A stretch of 64,000 nucleotides of DNA from Rhabdophis nuchalis. Its lineage: Eukaryota; Chordata; Lepidosauria; Squamata; Natricidae. Below are positions 45,141 to 57,556 of the stretch, one piece after another; positions within the stretch are counted from its first letter, which is position 1, and each line of letters opens with the position of its first letter. The position numbers and the translations under genes were made by a program. The notes beneath the pieces were generated by a model, which made no database searches, was not told where the DNA came from, and saw only the letters and a list, made by a program, of their open reading frames with translations. Location: positions 15,718,574 to 15,782,573 of the forward strand of contig CM077658.1 in the NCBI GenBank assembly GCA_039707465.1. The letters are read 5' to 3'.

Positions 45141-48100
45141 AGGACCTGGATGATTAAGAATGTCCCTAAAAATTTCCAAGTAAATAAGGTTTTTCTTTAC
45201 ATTACGAAAATTATGCCAGTTATTGGAAGATCTTAATGGATCCGAAGAGGAAAGGCATTTGACAAAGGACTAGATTTTTTCTATCTCTACTTTTTAAATT
45301 TGTTCTACATAAATTAGAATCCACAGGACAGTCCAGGAACCTTTCAAAACCAAGTAGATTGGTGACTTTCCAGATAACTATCTAGAACTTTGTGTTTGTG
45401 TTTGCCTTATTGAGTCCTATGATTTAGGACTCAACTGGGAAATAAATGTAAACCAGAGTTTGCCAAGGTCCCATACATTAGATAAAGAAGTGGTGAAGTC
45501 ATTGGAGCTGTTTTCAGGGACATAGGCTGATTCTGTTGCTGGGGGGGACTCATTTAGCTATTGAAGCTTTGTTGGATGGATTGCTATCAATTTAGCATGA
45601 CTACACTGTCCTGTTCTGCAGGGCATTTTGGGGAAAAATGGCATTAACTATAAAAATGATGCTTCCCCACTAGGAGAGACAATTTTTCCTTGGAAAATGC
45701 CCTTCAGTGTTGGGCATTGTGGGGGGAATTTAAACATAACACTGATGTGATGGATTTTTGAAATCTCCAGTAAATGAAGACAGGAGAAGTCATTTCTCTG
45801 CCTTCTCCTGAATTTTGCAAGGGGTAGGTGATTTATTATTTTCATTTTTGCTGAAATTCTTTCCTTTTCAGCTGCACATTCTGATCAGCCCAGCAGTTTA
45901 GGAATTTTTCAGAAAAAAAATCACATTAATTAGTCTTTGTATCACATAGTTCTAATGTATGAAATTTGGCTTACAGTTTCCTAAGCAGGAATACACTCCT
46001 GCAAACATTTTTCCCATAAGGAAATGCTTATATTTTGCATATCTTTTCCCTAGCTATATGCATTTTTGACCCAATGTACCTTCTTTTTCTTACAGATTCT
46101 ATCACTTAACTCTGCAAAATTAAGATCACAGTGCAGATTATTGTTTTGCACAGGTTCATCTGATTCTAAACTGACATATGTATCCAAACAAATGGCCTGA
46201 AATTTTCAAAAGCTCCATCTTTTGATGTCAGAAGCCTAACCCAAATTCAAATAAAAACATTGGTTGGAAGCAATTGTCAATTGCTAGTAAACACTGCATC
46301 AAATTTTAGAATGCTGTACATCACAAAAGGTTTGAATGTTGGATAACTCTAGTCGCAGAATTTATAGATTAATTTCAAAGCATTCGTTTGCCAGCATTTG
46401 TACACGCATAAGCCCATGCAGCATATAAAATATAAAAGTCACATCTTCCTCTTTTATTAATATTCTCTAATATTACAATTTTCTGTCACCACCCAACTTT
46501 CTTTGTCTGTCCAACGTTCCTAGATTTAATCTACCCATTCGATTTGCATTAATTTGAAAGTTGCATTTATTTCCCCCTAATTGGAAAGACATGTTGCGAA
46601 CATGAGCAGCCGTGATTTGCACGGGCTTGGGTAGAAGAAGGGTGGGATATTATTTGACGCAAATAACTTGGCTATTAAAGCCAGTGGTCGCCTGCAAAAG
46701 CAAAGATTAAAAATACAGAAATTGTTGATAGGGAAGGCCAAAAGTGGGGCTGGGTTATTTACAGACAAACGATTTTTCAGGTCCACGTGACGAGGAGATT
46801 AAAATATACTTCATTGTGCTCTATTTTTCCCTACTGATCCTTGATTCCTCCTAATATAAGTTCAGACAGTAAGACTTATTTTAGGTCTACAGATATATAG
46901 TTGTGATTTGGCTTTCATTTGGCAATCTGAATCCAATTTCTGCAGGGAGAGAATCTTCCTCAATTCATACCCAGAGGAATTTGTCTTGCTTGCTTGCGAA
47001 TTTGTACAGTGCAAATAGGAAGATTTTTCTCCTAAACTGACTGGCAGATGTAATAATTCCTTCTCTTCGTCAGCCTCCATTGTCTTTATTTTGCCAAGCG
47101 AACGATGGAGCTACCGAGGTAGACTTTCACAGCGATGCATATTTTAAGGGTTATTTGGCACCACACGGAAAGCTAAAAGTAGCCTCTTAATCTAATTAAT
47201 TGACATTTCTGAATCGTGCTTTCACAACAACACATGGTTTCATGTTCTGGATTTTAGCACTTGTCAAGCTTTTTTGGAGAATGTTTTGGTCAGGATGACA
47301 AGATAATTCATGACTGAGTCTCTGTGCTGGAGAAGTGTTTAAGGCTATAATGATTTATTATCATCACAGAATAACAAAATTTACAAAGCACTTGATCAGA
47401 AATTGGGGAGGGGGGGGGCAGGGGGTGGGGTAGGGGAAGGCAGACATTTGCCAGCACAGTAGTGCATCAGGAGGGAACGTGTCACGGTGGTGGGTTGGAA
47501 TTGAAGGGTGGAAAAGTACGAGCGTCTATCATTTAGCATTTGGAAGATTGATGTCTCCACCTTTCAATATTGCACAAAAATCTGCAAGGAGGCTTCCCAG
47601 ATTAAAACATCGTAAAATATAAAACATCGTAAACTACACTCAAGGAATAAAACTGCAGAGAGCAGCTAAAGCCAGATTCAAATGGCAGGGAAGCTAAATA
47701 ATCGTGATGTTGAAAGGGAAAAAAAAAAGTAGTAACTAAACGTCATCACTACAAGGCATTAAAAAGGGTATTGAGAAACAAACAAAAATAACAAGGAGGG
47801 TGATTTTTTTAAGGTTGCACTACAATTTAGCAGAATTGGTACCCGCAAACATCTTGGGGCGGGTTTGATGTGACAAGGGAGACCCCCATTCATAGCATTT
47901 TTTTCCCCATTTCACACCACAATTTTGGGCAGGTGACTCTTTTAAAATGATGCTCTGCATCCATAAAAAATGACGATAGAGAGGTGTCTTCAGCACAAAA
48001 CATCAACAAACACCCATCTTGCGTTGCTTGAATGAGTTAGAATTCATTAATCACAGCACTGCCATGGTGGTATTGCTCCGAAAGGGCTAGGACAACTGTT

Positions 48101-48470
48101 CCCATCATCCCTAACTCATACATCGCTAGGGCAAGGTGATGGGAACTGTAGTCCCAACCCAATGGATGGAAGTGGCTGGAGTATAGTTATTTCTGCTTTC
48201 TGCAGTGGGATAGAATTTGAGGGGTATTTAGGATTTTCAATAGGGTAGGTGCCTGGTTTCTCTTTCTCTGTGTTCCCCCCCTCCCTTCACCATTAAACAA
48301 TCAGGGTCTTAATGGGTGGGAGGAGAGAATAGATGGATTTAATCCTTTCCCCCTTGTTGTGATCCTGATCCTTCCTTTCCCATGCTAATGACAAAACCAA
48401 GTATTCTGAATTTTTAAGATGTGTGTGGGAAAGGAGATATATACAGTACACACACACATAATGTAAAAGA
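45141..48470. other. Unassigned intergenic sequence
   Basis: About 3.3 kb with little recognisable repeat. 47405-47443 is a G-rich run with quadruplex potential. 48070-48150 has an inverted pair (CTGTTCCCATCATCC / GGTGATGGGAACTG) suggesting an old palindromic element. Parts of 46.0-47.2 kb are AT-rich and unique-looking and could hold conserved regulatory DNA. Confidence 0.4.
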
Positions 48471-48560
48471 CTGTAATGGAATGGAATGGAATGGAATAGA
48501 ATAGAATAGAATAGCTTTATTTGGCCAAGTGTGAATTGACACACAAGGAATTTGTCTGTG
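48471..48560 (-). mobile_element. (AATGG)n(AATAG)n microsatellite joined to a retroposon end
   Basis: Four GGAAT units, then GAATAGAATAGAATAGAATA, run into GCTTTATTTGGCCAAGTGTG and GACACACAAGGAATTTGTCT. In snakes AATAG-type repeats at LINE ends are a documented source of microsatellites; here the tail is at the left, so the element is antisense. Confidence 0.6.
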
Positions 48561-48939
48561 GTACAGAAGCTAAAAAGACCATTGTACCATAAAGCAGCAA
48601 TCGTCACTAAGTTGGAAGTAGGGAGGGATTCCATGGGATTGATCATGCCAAACTTTTTCTCCCCAAACTAGGCCTTGATCGGTCCTGATGCAGGAAGGTT
48701 TTCCTCATATAAAGACTTAGCAAAGGCATCGTCATAATCATCATCAGGCAAGCAAATGTCTTCAGGCCAATTGTATATATGAACCTAGATTCAGCCCTTA
48801 GTAGAAATGAGGAGCATAACTTATTACAAATTCAGCAGTCTATCCTTAATATCCTTCCATCTCACTACAGACCTGGCAGAAAGTTGCATTCCTTCCCATT
48901 TTTTTTAATAAGTTGGAACAGGAGACAGGAGAGGTAGAA
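48561..48939. other. Unassigned intergenic sequence
   Basis: No feature recognised. Confidence 0.5.
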
Positions 48940-48961
48940 AGTGTGTGTGAGAGAGAGAGAG

Positions 48962-49007
<46 letters not shown>

Positions 49008-49244
49008 AGAGAGAGAGAACGAGAGAGAGAGAGAGAATGAGAGAGAGAGAGAGAACGAGAGAGAGAGAGAGAATGAGAGAGAGAGAGAATGAGAGAGAGA
49101 GAGCGAGAGAGAGAGAGAGAGAGAAAGAGAGAGAAAGAGAGAATGAGAGAGAGAGAGAGAGAACGAGAGAGAGAGAGAGAATGAGAGAGAGAGAGAGAAT
49201 GAGAGAGAGCGAGAGAGAGAACGAGAGAGAGAACGAGAGAGAGA
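48940..49244. repeat. (GA)n microsatellite with periodic GAAC/GAAT interruptions
   Basis: About 300 bp of GA units broken every 14-26 bp by AATGAG, AACGAG or GCGAG variants, indicating amplification of interrupted blocks. Confidence 0.96.
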
Positions 49245-49652
49245 GTTCTTTCTAACTTCCAGAGCTTTCTAACTTTTACTGAGCCTGGAAATGTTACATT
49301 CAGTAACAAGCACTGTGACAAATATATAAACGTACTGACATTTACAGACTCTCTGTGCTTTCCCACCCAAAGAAAGCACGCAACATCACTCCTGATTCTT
49401 GCCTTGTCTTTATTCCTTGTGACAGTGCTGGACTCTTGGAAACAAATTGTCTGACGTCGAATGCATTTGCACTTCTTCTTTCTGTAATTATGTAATTAGA
49501 AACAAACCTGGGATGGTAAGTAAGTTTTTTGGAATTTATGACAGTTATCTGACTTCACAGTCAGGAGAAAGAAACATGACTTACTATCCTGTTACTCTAA
49601 AAAGTGGGCCTTTCCCCCTCTTCCTTTCTTATTGCTTAGCATTCTGTTCCTA
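49245..49652. other. Unassigned intergenic sequence
   Basis: No feature recognised. Confidence 0.5.
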
Positions 49653-49949
49653 AAGGTAAAGGTTCCCCTCACACAGGGGGCCGTGCTCATCTCCGTTTCA
49701 AAGCCGAAGAGCCAGCGCTGTCCGAAGACGTCTCCCTGGTCATGTGGCTGGCATGACTAAATGCCGAAGGCGCACAGAACGCTGTTACCTTCTCACCAAA
49801 GGTGGTCCCCATTTTTCTACTTGCATTTTTATGTGCTTTCAAACTGCTAGATTGGCAGAAGCTGGGGCAAGTAATGGGAGCTCACTCGGTTACGTGGCAC
49901 TAGTGATTCGAACCGCCAAACTTTCTGATCATCTTAGCCACTGAGCCAT
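49653..49949 (-). mobile_element. tRNA-derived SINE, family S, antisense, with target duplication
   Basis: Antisense family S copy (AAGGTAAAGGTTCCCCTCAC ... CATCTTAGCCACTGAGCC). ATTCTGTTCCTA flanks it at 49641-49652 and 49950-49961, a 12-bp target duplication. A small deletion has removed part of the CACATATGTGCTAG segment. Confidence 0.93.
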
Positions 49950-49961
49950 ATTCTGTTCCTA

Positions 49962-50352
49962 CTAGACATTAAAGTAGAGAGCATGAGAGCATCAAACGTC
50001 TTCTCAGTCAAAAATACCCGCAAATATATATCTGGAAGGGGAAAAGAAAGTTTTTCTGCAGACAGGAATATTTAGAACTTGAGATGGTTTGTGAATTTTT
50101 AAAAATTGCACAAGGAAAATTCACCCATCAAAGGATAAAAGAATGGATTTATATTAAAAAGGACATTTGAAGGCAAATCATATTATGAATTACATACATG
50201 AGAGGAAAATCATAAAAGGTCTTAGGTTACACTAGTTTATGAACATAAACAGTTTGAAAACACATGTGATTTGCCTTTGAGAAAAATACATTCTCGGGAA
50301 GTGCTACCTGAAACCCAACCTATTTACCATTGGAACAAAGCTTCATTAGATA
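49962..50352. other. Unassigned intergenic sequence
   Basis: No feature recognised. Confidence 0.5.
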
Positions 50353-50596
50353 GCACTAGCAACAGCACTTAGACTTGTATACCGCTTCATAGTGCTTTTA
50401 CAGCCCTCTCTAAGTGGTTTACAGAGTCGGCCTCTTGCCCCCAACAATCCGGGTCCTCATTTTACTAACCTCAGAAGAATGGAAGGCTGAGTCAACCTTG
50501 ATCCTGATGAGATTTGAACTGCTGAACTGCAGCTAGCAGTCAGTTGAAGTAGCTTACAGTATTACACTCTAACCACTGCACCACCTCGGCTCTTAG
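50353..50596 (-). mobile_element. tRNA-derived SINE, family T, antisense, full length
   Basis: AGCAACAGCACTTAGACTTG, TATACCGCTTCATAGTGC, TGCCCCCAACAATCCGGGTC, ATGAGATTTGAACTGCTGAA and ACTCTAACCACTGCACCACC then TCGGCTC are the reverse complement of family T. TTAGATA occurs on both sides (50346-50352, 50593-50599), a possible short target duplication. Confidence 0.88.
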
Positions 50597-51844
50597 ATAA
50601 ACATAAAGTAAGCCTCCACACCTCTTCTTCTGTATTAATCCATCTGGGGTTGATGCTGATTTTAGAAAGGACTTGACTCTACAGCATAGAGACATGGACA
50701 CCCATGCTCACGTCTCCATTTCTCTTGATCATATCAGCTATTCTATGATATACCTTTGGCTGTATGGAATGGAGGCCATTCAGATGGACTGTTTTGGAGT
50801 TCGGTACCTCAAATCGAATTCACTTGAATGTAGCCCACCACTAGTTTTTGCAACATCTTCATGACTTCTTTTATATATTCATGGAGATTCTTAGGTGAGG
50901 AACATTTGTGGCCATCCAGATGTTCCTGAATTACACCTATCAGCAGCACTAGCCAGCATGGCCATTGACAGACCATGGTTTCCTCTTCTCTTGCTCCAAA
51001 AGTTGTACTGATGCTTAGCTTCATGTCAGTGGAGAATTGCTTAAACTAATTGATGAGGTCAGATTTCTAATCTATTTTATAAAGGAAGTTGTGGAGGAGG
51101 CAGATGAAATGTCACCAGGTTTTGGCAGCGGATCAAAAGTCAATTCAGAATGCAGGCACCCATGTAAAAAGTCAATTCATTCTCTCCAAGCCGCCCAAAG
51201 AGTGATTCTTGAGCAGATCATGTTGTCAAGAGGTAAGTCTGGGAGTGACACAACTGTCAATCTCCAACACTGACTTAGGCTCTGAGATGAAGGGGACAAC
51301 CGTCTCATGAGTCAGTGGAAGACAGATAAGCAGATGTGACTCCTGCAAAAACCTAAGATGATGCTTACATGACAGCTAGCAGACATTCCACTATTCAAGA
51401 GAGTGGCTAAAAAAGCCCCCATATTTTCTTTTTAAAAAAATCTGCCACTCCAAAGAGATAAAAGTGCTAAATGATAGCTTTAATCCAGTTGTTATGAGGA
51501 AGGAGCTTCTCTCTAGACACACAATTCCTTCAAACCCAACTGCAACCCAGCCGGTCAATATTAGACCATTTTATTTTAGATTTCCATGGACAATGGCCAA
51601 GGGTTATGGCATAACAACAGAAGACTACTGGTTCCCTGTTGAAAGATACGTTAATGGCCTGGATCAGTGCAAAAAAGATATTTTGTTTGTCAACAACAGC
51701 ATATCTGTTTCAGAGAATGAGAAACACACGAATCTTAGATCCCATTCCTTATGTTACTATAAAATTCATGGTTAGAATTTAGTCCAGAAGAATTAATGCC
51801 TTCTTTACAAGGAAGCATAATATCGAAGTATGATGTTCTAAGTA
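50597..51844. other. Unassigned intergenic sequence
   Basis: No repeat, RNA gene or convincing exon recognised. Confidence 0.45.
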
Positions 51845-52192
51845 AGATAAAGGTAAAGGTTCCCTTGGCACATATGTGCTAGCCGTTCCCGATTCTAGGG
51901 AGTGGTGCTCATCTCCATTTCAAAGCCGAAAAGTCAGCGCTGTCTGAAGACGTCTCCATGGTCTTGTGGCTGGCATGACTAAATGCTGAAGGCACACGGA
52001 ACGCTGTTACCATCCCACCAAAGGTGGCTCCTATTTTTCTACTTGCATTTTTACATGCTTTTGGTTGGCAGAAGCTGGGACAAGCAACGGGAGCTCATTC
52101 CGTTATGTGCGCTAGGGATTCGAACCGCCAAACTGCCAACCTTTCTGATCGACAAGCTCAGCGTCTTGGCCACTGAGCCACTGCATCCATTT
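51845..52192 (-). mobile_element. tRNA-derived SINE, family S, antisense, with target duplication
   Basis: Antisense full-length family S copy ending CGTCTTGGCCACTGAGCCAC. TGATGTTCTAAGTA occurs at 51831-51844 and 52193-52206, a perfect 14-bp target duplication. Confidence 0.95.
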
Positions 52193-52261
52193 TGATGTTC
52201 TAAGTATTGTGAAAGCTTGTTTTAAAAACACTGAAAGAATACATAGATGTGACCTCCCGGA

Positions 52262-52626
52262 CAGATAGTCCTTGACTTGTAACACTTCGTTTAGGGACCG
52301 TTCAAAGTTGCAGTGGCGCTGAAAATTGTGACTTGTGACCATTTTTCACAGTTATGACCTTTGTAGCATCCCCATGATCATGTGATCAAAATTCAGATGC
52401 TTGGCAACTGGCTCGTATTGATGTCTGTTGCTGGGTCCCAATGTGTCCCTTTTTGCAACCTTCTGGCAAGCAAAGTCAATAGGGAAGCCAGATTCACTCT
52501 ACAATCATGTGAGTAACTTAACAACCACAGTGATTTTCTTGACAAAGGTCATAAAATGGGGCAAAATTCACTTAACAAATATCTCGTTTAACAACAGAAA
52601 TGTTGGGCTCCATTGCTGCTTGTATT
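52262..52626 (-). mobile_element. Repeat M, near-complete antisense copy
   Basis: TAGTCCTTGACTTGTAACAC, GTTTAGGGACCGTTCAAAGT, GTGACCATTTTTCACAG, CCCCATGATCATGTGATC, ATGCTTGGCAACTGGC, AGGGAAGCCAGATTCACTCT, CAAAATTCACTTAACAAATA and ATGTTGGGCTCCATTG follow repeat M in reverse. Confidence 0.8.
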
Positions 52627-53581
52627 GAAACATTTCCTAATCCATGAGCCGGAAAGGAAATCTTTATTACAGCTGAAATGGTTAAATGTAATTCTTGGGA
52701 ATCCAGCATGTCCTTTTTATATATTATGTCAAGCACTAAACTCTCTGTGTTCAAATGCCTGATCAGCTTGGCATATTACCATACTTGCATTAAATATTTA
52801 ACTTTTTATCCAATTTAAGGAAGGAAAAATAAGTATGGCAGGGTTTGTTTTTTGTTTTTTGAGAATGCTGTAGGATGATATGTAGCACAGCGAAAACCTG
52901 TTCCAACTGTACTTTGATTAGCTGGAAAGCTGTTTTGTGTGGCTAATGAACTTACCAAGTGATATTGGGGAAGCTGCTCTCTGAACATAATTAAATGATA
53001 AGTTTGCGTACAAGGGGCAATTGTTTAAGTTACCAAGCCTGTCATACCCAATGCCAAAAATAGGCTGTCTCATGACGAAAACCGCTATTAACAGTGTCTC
53101 TTCCCTCTGCTTTAGAATGGGCAAAGGAATTCCATAAGAGCTTAGGTTGATTTTACAACAGTTAAGTTAAATCCACTTGGGGGGGACGGGACGGGGACGG
53201 GGACAGATGAAAGGTTTATGCAAAAGGGAACTCAATAGCAGAGAGCAAATTTAACTTGTAGACGGCATTATCAGCATTTATCATACAAATCACAAATAGC
53301 CCCCATCGTTCGAGGCAACTGAGTTTCTTGTCTCTATAGGTAGAGCTGGAAAAGTATCTGAAGGGATAGTTGAGATGGTATTTCTGATCTGTGATAAGAG
53401 CATGATACAAAGTTGAATAGGCAACACTCCCCTCATCTTCTTGTCCATTTGATCCATATTTTGCTGTTCTGAAAACTTCTAAAAGCGGTGGCCAAAGCAA
53501 CAGAGTCTTCCTCTTGATATAGGACCAAATTATTATGAAGATCCCAGGCATCCATATAGCACTCATGGCAGGCTTGAGGAT
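52627..53581. other. Unassigned intergenic sequence
   Basis: A GGGAC/GGGGAC run at 53177-53205; otherwise no feature recognised. Confidence 0.45.
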
Positions 53582-53622
53582 CAGGAGTGGGATTCAGCCG
53601 GTTCAGACTGGTTCTCTCCCTT
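53582..53622. mobile_element. hAT-like family H1, end fragment
   Basis: CAGGAGTGGGATTCAGCCGG then TTCAGACTGGTTCTC is an H1 end. The rest of the element is missing. Confidence 0.5.
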
Positions 53623-54511
53623 GCTTTAATAACATGACCTACAAGTATCATTTAATAATATCAATTTATTAGGTTTAAAAGACAACATTTTTTAAAAACA
53701 ACAACAACCTCAAAGTAATGTATGGAGTTAAGCCACCTTAAAAACACAAATACAACGAATGAACAAATACAATGCCTTAGGGAGAATTTAAATAAAGACT
53801 GACAAGTTACTGGAAGCATGGAAGATTAGATAAATTGTTGGCTGAACAAATAATTTGATTTATTGGCATATGTGCATCCAATGTCATTTAGAAATATGGG
53901 CTTGTACGTTGGGTGAGTGCCATTCCCCCGTGTTTGCCTTTTTTACATTACACCATGATCTTTGAAAATTTACTATCTCTACGCATCCCTAAAAGGTGAA
54001 ATTATAGGAAGGAATTGCACTGAACACAATTTCTGCAGATCCTCCTGTTTGGGGCATGCTCAGTTGAAATAAATTGGATTGCCATCCTTCATTGGGACAT
54101 ACAATACTTGTAGGTTTTGCAAAGCTAGCAAGAAGTCATTAATCTATTGCCTTCTACTAAGATGACAGTGATTTCTTAGATCCGGCACTCTAGTGGAATA
54201 TGAATTACAATTGGATGTTGCTGGATAACTGTCCCAGAAGTTCCTTGATGATATGTGATGAATCTATAAGACAATGGTTGTGGGGCATTTTTGTATATGC
54301 TGTTAATCTGATGCATGATGACGCGACCAATTATAGCAGGCACATGTTCAAAAAGCATGTCAAAACCTGTGTATCAGCCGATGAAATCTCTTTGGCTAAG
54401 GAACAATTGACACACGGAGCACCATCCAGTTCAAAGTTTCACTTTAGACAGAAGGTCGGTTGTAATGCATGGAAATTATTTTTATCCGGGCTAACCACAG
54501 CTTTGTATTAT
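53623..54511. other. Unassigned intergenic sequence
   Basis: AT-rich; no feature recognised. Confidence 0.45.
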
Positions 54512-54840
54512 TACCGTGTTTCCTCAAAAATATGTCCTACTCAGAAAGTAAGTCCTAGATAGATTTTTACATCTGTGCTCAACATAAGCCCTCCCCCTCC
54601 CCAAAATAAGCCCCAGTTAAGATCCTGCCCGCTCTAGGATGCACAGGTAAAAATTAAGCTAGGGTAGGGTTGGATGTGTGTGTGGAGCTGCCCTACTACT
54701 TACCTTTGGATAGTTGCAGCCAGGCCACACACACCTTGACCCGTTTCTTCTGCCAGCAAGTCTTTCCTTGAAGGCCTCTATAACTGATAACAGAGCTCTG
54801 GAACAATCTGCATCTCTGTTATCGGCTGCAGAGGCCTTTG
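54512..54840. mobile_element. Tc1/mariner-like element fragment with internal foldback
   Basis: TACCGTGTTTCCTCAAAAAT, ACATAAGCCCTCCCCC and CCCAAAATAAGCCCCAGTT resemble one end of the 42791 family. 54762-54837 is an inverted repeat (GGCCTCTATAACTGATAACA against TGTTATCGGCTGCAGAGGCC). The opposite terminus is lost at the junction with the next SINE. Confidence 0.5.
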
Positions 54841-55062
54841 CCGGGCAAAGAAGGTGCACAAAATGCTGTTACCTTCCTACCAAAGGCAATTCCTATTTCT
54901 CTACTTGCATTTTTTATGTGCTTTCGAACTGCTAGATTGGCGGAAGCTGGGACAAGGATCGGGAGCTCACTCTGTTACACAGCGCTAGGGATTCGAACCG
55001 CTGAAGTGCTGACCTTTCTGATCAACAAGCTCAGCGTTTTAGCCATTAAGCCACTGCGAGAA
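54841..55062 (-). mobile_element. SINE family S, antisense, truncated
   Basis: AAAATGCTGTTACCTTCCTA, TCTCTACTTGCATTTTTTAT, GGATTCGAACCGCTGAAGTG and AACAAGCTCAGCGTTTTAGC: the head and middle of the family. The 3'-terminal part is missing at the left. Confidence 0.85.
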
Positions 55063-56284
55063 ATGTATGCATTGGTCAAAGGAGAAGAGAGGAGAGGGAG
55101 GGAGGGAGAGAGAGAGGGGGGATTCTTTTAATCCCAAGCTTGGATAGGAATGAGCTGAAATGAATACAACATTTGAAGGAGGAGAAACCAAAACTGATGG
55201 ATTTGCCCATCTCTAGAGGAAAAAGAATTGTCAATTTTCAAAATGCTTCTGAACTATTATGCGGTGTGTGACAATTCACCTCAGTCTACACATCTTTAAC
55301 ACGATTGCTAGTAGGGAACCTTTCCTCCAGTGGAAGATCTTACCATAGAAAGTGTTGGAGTCCTTGACAAAGAGGATTGGGCAGCTCATAACTTTTGTAG
55401 GCCTGAGAAGGAATGGTTGAGAGGCAATATAAGTGGAGAGGTAACCTTTCAGGAAAATAGGCTTGAGTTAAAATGCAAGGATTGAAAAAGAGTACACCGT
55501 CAAAAAAAAAATCTATAAAAATGCAATTGCGCTAATATAATTTTATCACTTATTTAAAAATTTAGTCGACCCAAAAGACTACCAAGTGTGAAATTAAGGA
55601 ACAGCTCCTCCACTTTTATGGAAATCACTCTTCTTCACTTGTCTAATAGCCTGATTTTGTCAGATCATTTATTTCCATGGTTTTAAAATGAGCTTGACAG
55701 ACAGAATTTTATAACACCACTTTACTGCAAATAAGAACATCATTTTCGCTTATTAAAACTGAAGCTTAGAGAAAGCATTAAAATTAACAGTTCACTCTGC
55801 TTTAACCTTTTGAATACTACTGTGACTTTATACTCTAGACCATATTGAAAGTGAGAGCTATTACTGCGGAGTAGAGGGTTTTTTTTCAGTGAGTGGAAAC
55901 GCTAAAGGGATAGAAGGCTGAAAACGAAATTCGGTTATCAAGAAGCTAAAGAGCAATTAGGATGGTGCTTTGAAACAGGAAAAATTCTGCTCCCTGGATA
56001 TGAGGCCACACAGCCTTATATCTAATGTACACAATTACTGAATAATGATCATCCAATTGCTATCCTTGCAATTTGGAATTGAGCAGAATGAAAACTCAAC
56101 ATCTCTTCTCCTTCTGAGCTTCTCAGGCACTGCCAGAAGCTTTGGTTAATCAGAGTTAAAGTCAACTACAGAGACCTTTCATTCTTAGACGGATGGACGG
56201 ATGGACGGACAAACACACCAATCACTTAACCTTTTCCTGAAGAGCAGAGATTCTTAGAGGAAAATGTTATGTTTAGTCAGGTGC
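55063..56284. other. Unassigned intergenic sequence
   Basis: A short GGGAGGGA run near 55095 and GGACGGAT units at 56188-56208. 55500-56100 is AT-rich and unique-looking. No gene recognised. Confidence 0.45.
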
Positions 56285-56294
56285 CAGATCATGT

Positions 56295-56656
56295 TAAGGC
56301 CTTTGAACTCTGGTGCTGGAGGAGACTCCTGTGAGTCCCTTGGACTGCAAGGCCATCCAACCGGTCAGTCCTAGAGGAGATCAACCCTGACTGCTCTTTA
56401 GAAGGCCAGATCCTGAAGGGGAAACTCAAATACTTTGGCCACCTAATGAGAAGGAAACACACACTGGAGAAGAGCCTCATGATGGGAAAGATGGAAGGCA
56501 AAAGAAGAATGGGACAACATAGAACGAGGTGGCTGGATGGAGTCACTGAGGCAGTGGGCATGAGCTTAAATGGATTCCAGAGGATGGTAGAGGACAGGAA
56601 GGCCTGGAGGAACATTGCCCACGGGTTTGAGATGGGTTGGACATGACTTTGCAACT

Positions 56657-56687
<31 letters not shown>

Positions 56688-56691
56688 GCAG
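56295..56691 (+). mobile_element. Bov-B (RTE) LINE 3' end, 5'-truncated, with target duplication
   Basis: Translation gives YFGHLMRRKHTLEKSLMMGK, TRWLDGVTEAVGMSLNG and MVEDRKAWRNIAHGFEMGWT, the C-terminal end of the Bov-B/RTE polyprotein, followed by GACTTTGCAACTAACAAC and an AAC tail. CAGATCATGT flanks it at 56285-56294 and 56692-56701. No catalytic domain remains. Confidence 0.95.
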
Positions 56692-56701
56692 CAGATCATG
56701 T

Positions 56702-57034
56702 AGTTCTTGCACTGGATAGATGTTACATGGAAATATAATGCAAGTGGTGCAAAAATTCACATGCATGGACATCCATGTATGCAACACAATCCACTGTGCC
56801 GAGGCAAAGGGGTAAACACAAAAAGTGACCATTGCCTTGCAAATCCTGTTTGCAATTTCCATGCAAACATCAGCAGGAGGAAATGCGCAGGGCCACAACA
56901 TGTAAGAATTACCTGGCTGCCAACTAGAAAGGACTCAACTCAACTCTGATTTAAAGGGTGCACGTTGCTTGCATGGTGCTATCCATGGTGCTGAAAACAG
57001 AACCCTGTCTTGCTGCTCTGAGGATTCTCCGGTC
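56702..57034. other. Unassigned intergenic sequence
   Basis: No feature recognised. Confidence 0.5.
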
Positions 57035-57500
<466 letters not shown>

Positions 57501-57511
57501 TATTATTATTT

Positions 57512-57556
57512 TATTTATAACCCGCTCTCTCTCCCCGAAGGGACTCGGGGACCTCG
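57512..57556 (-). mobile_element. CR1/L2-clade LINE 3' terminal remnant, antisense
   Basis: TTATAACCCGCTCTCTCTCC then CCGAAGGGACTCGGGGACCT is the reverse complement of the LINE end at about 61970-62007, so the ATT array to its left is that LINE's tail. Confidence 0.8.

Noticed and set aside
48940..49244. GA-rich tract as a GAGA-type regulatory element
   Set aside because: The length and periodic interruptions fit microsatellite expansion, and no promoter or gene is nearby.
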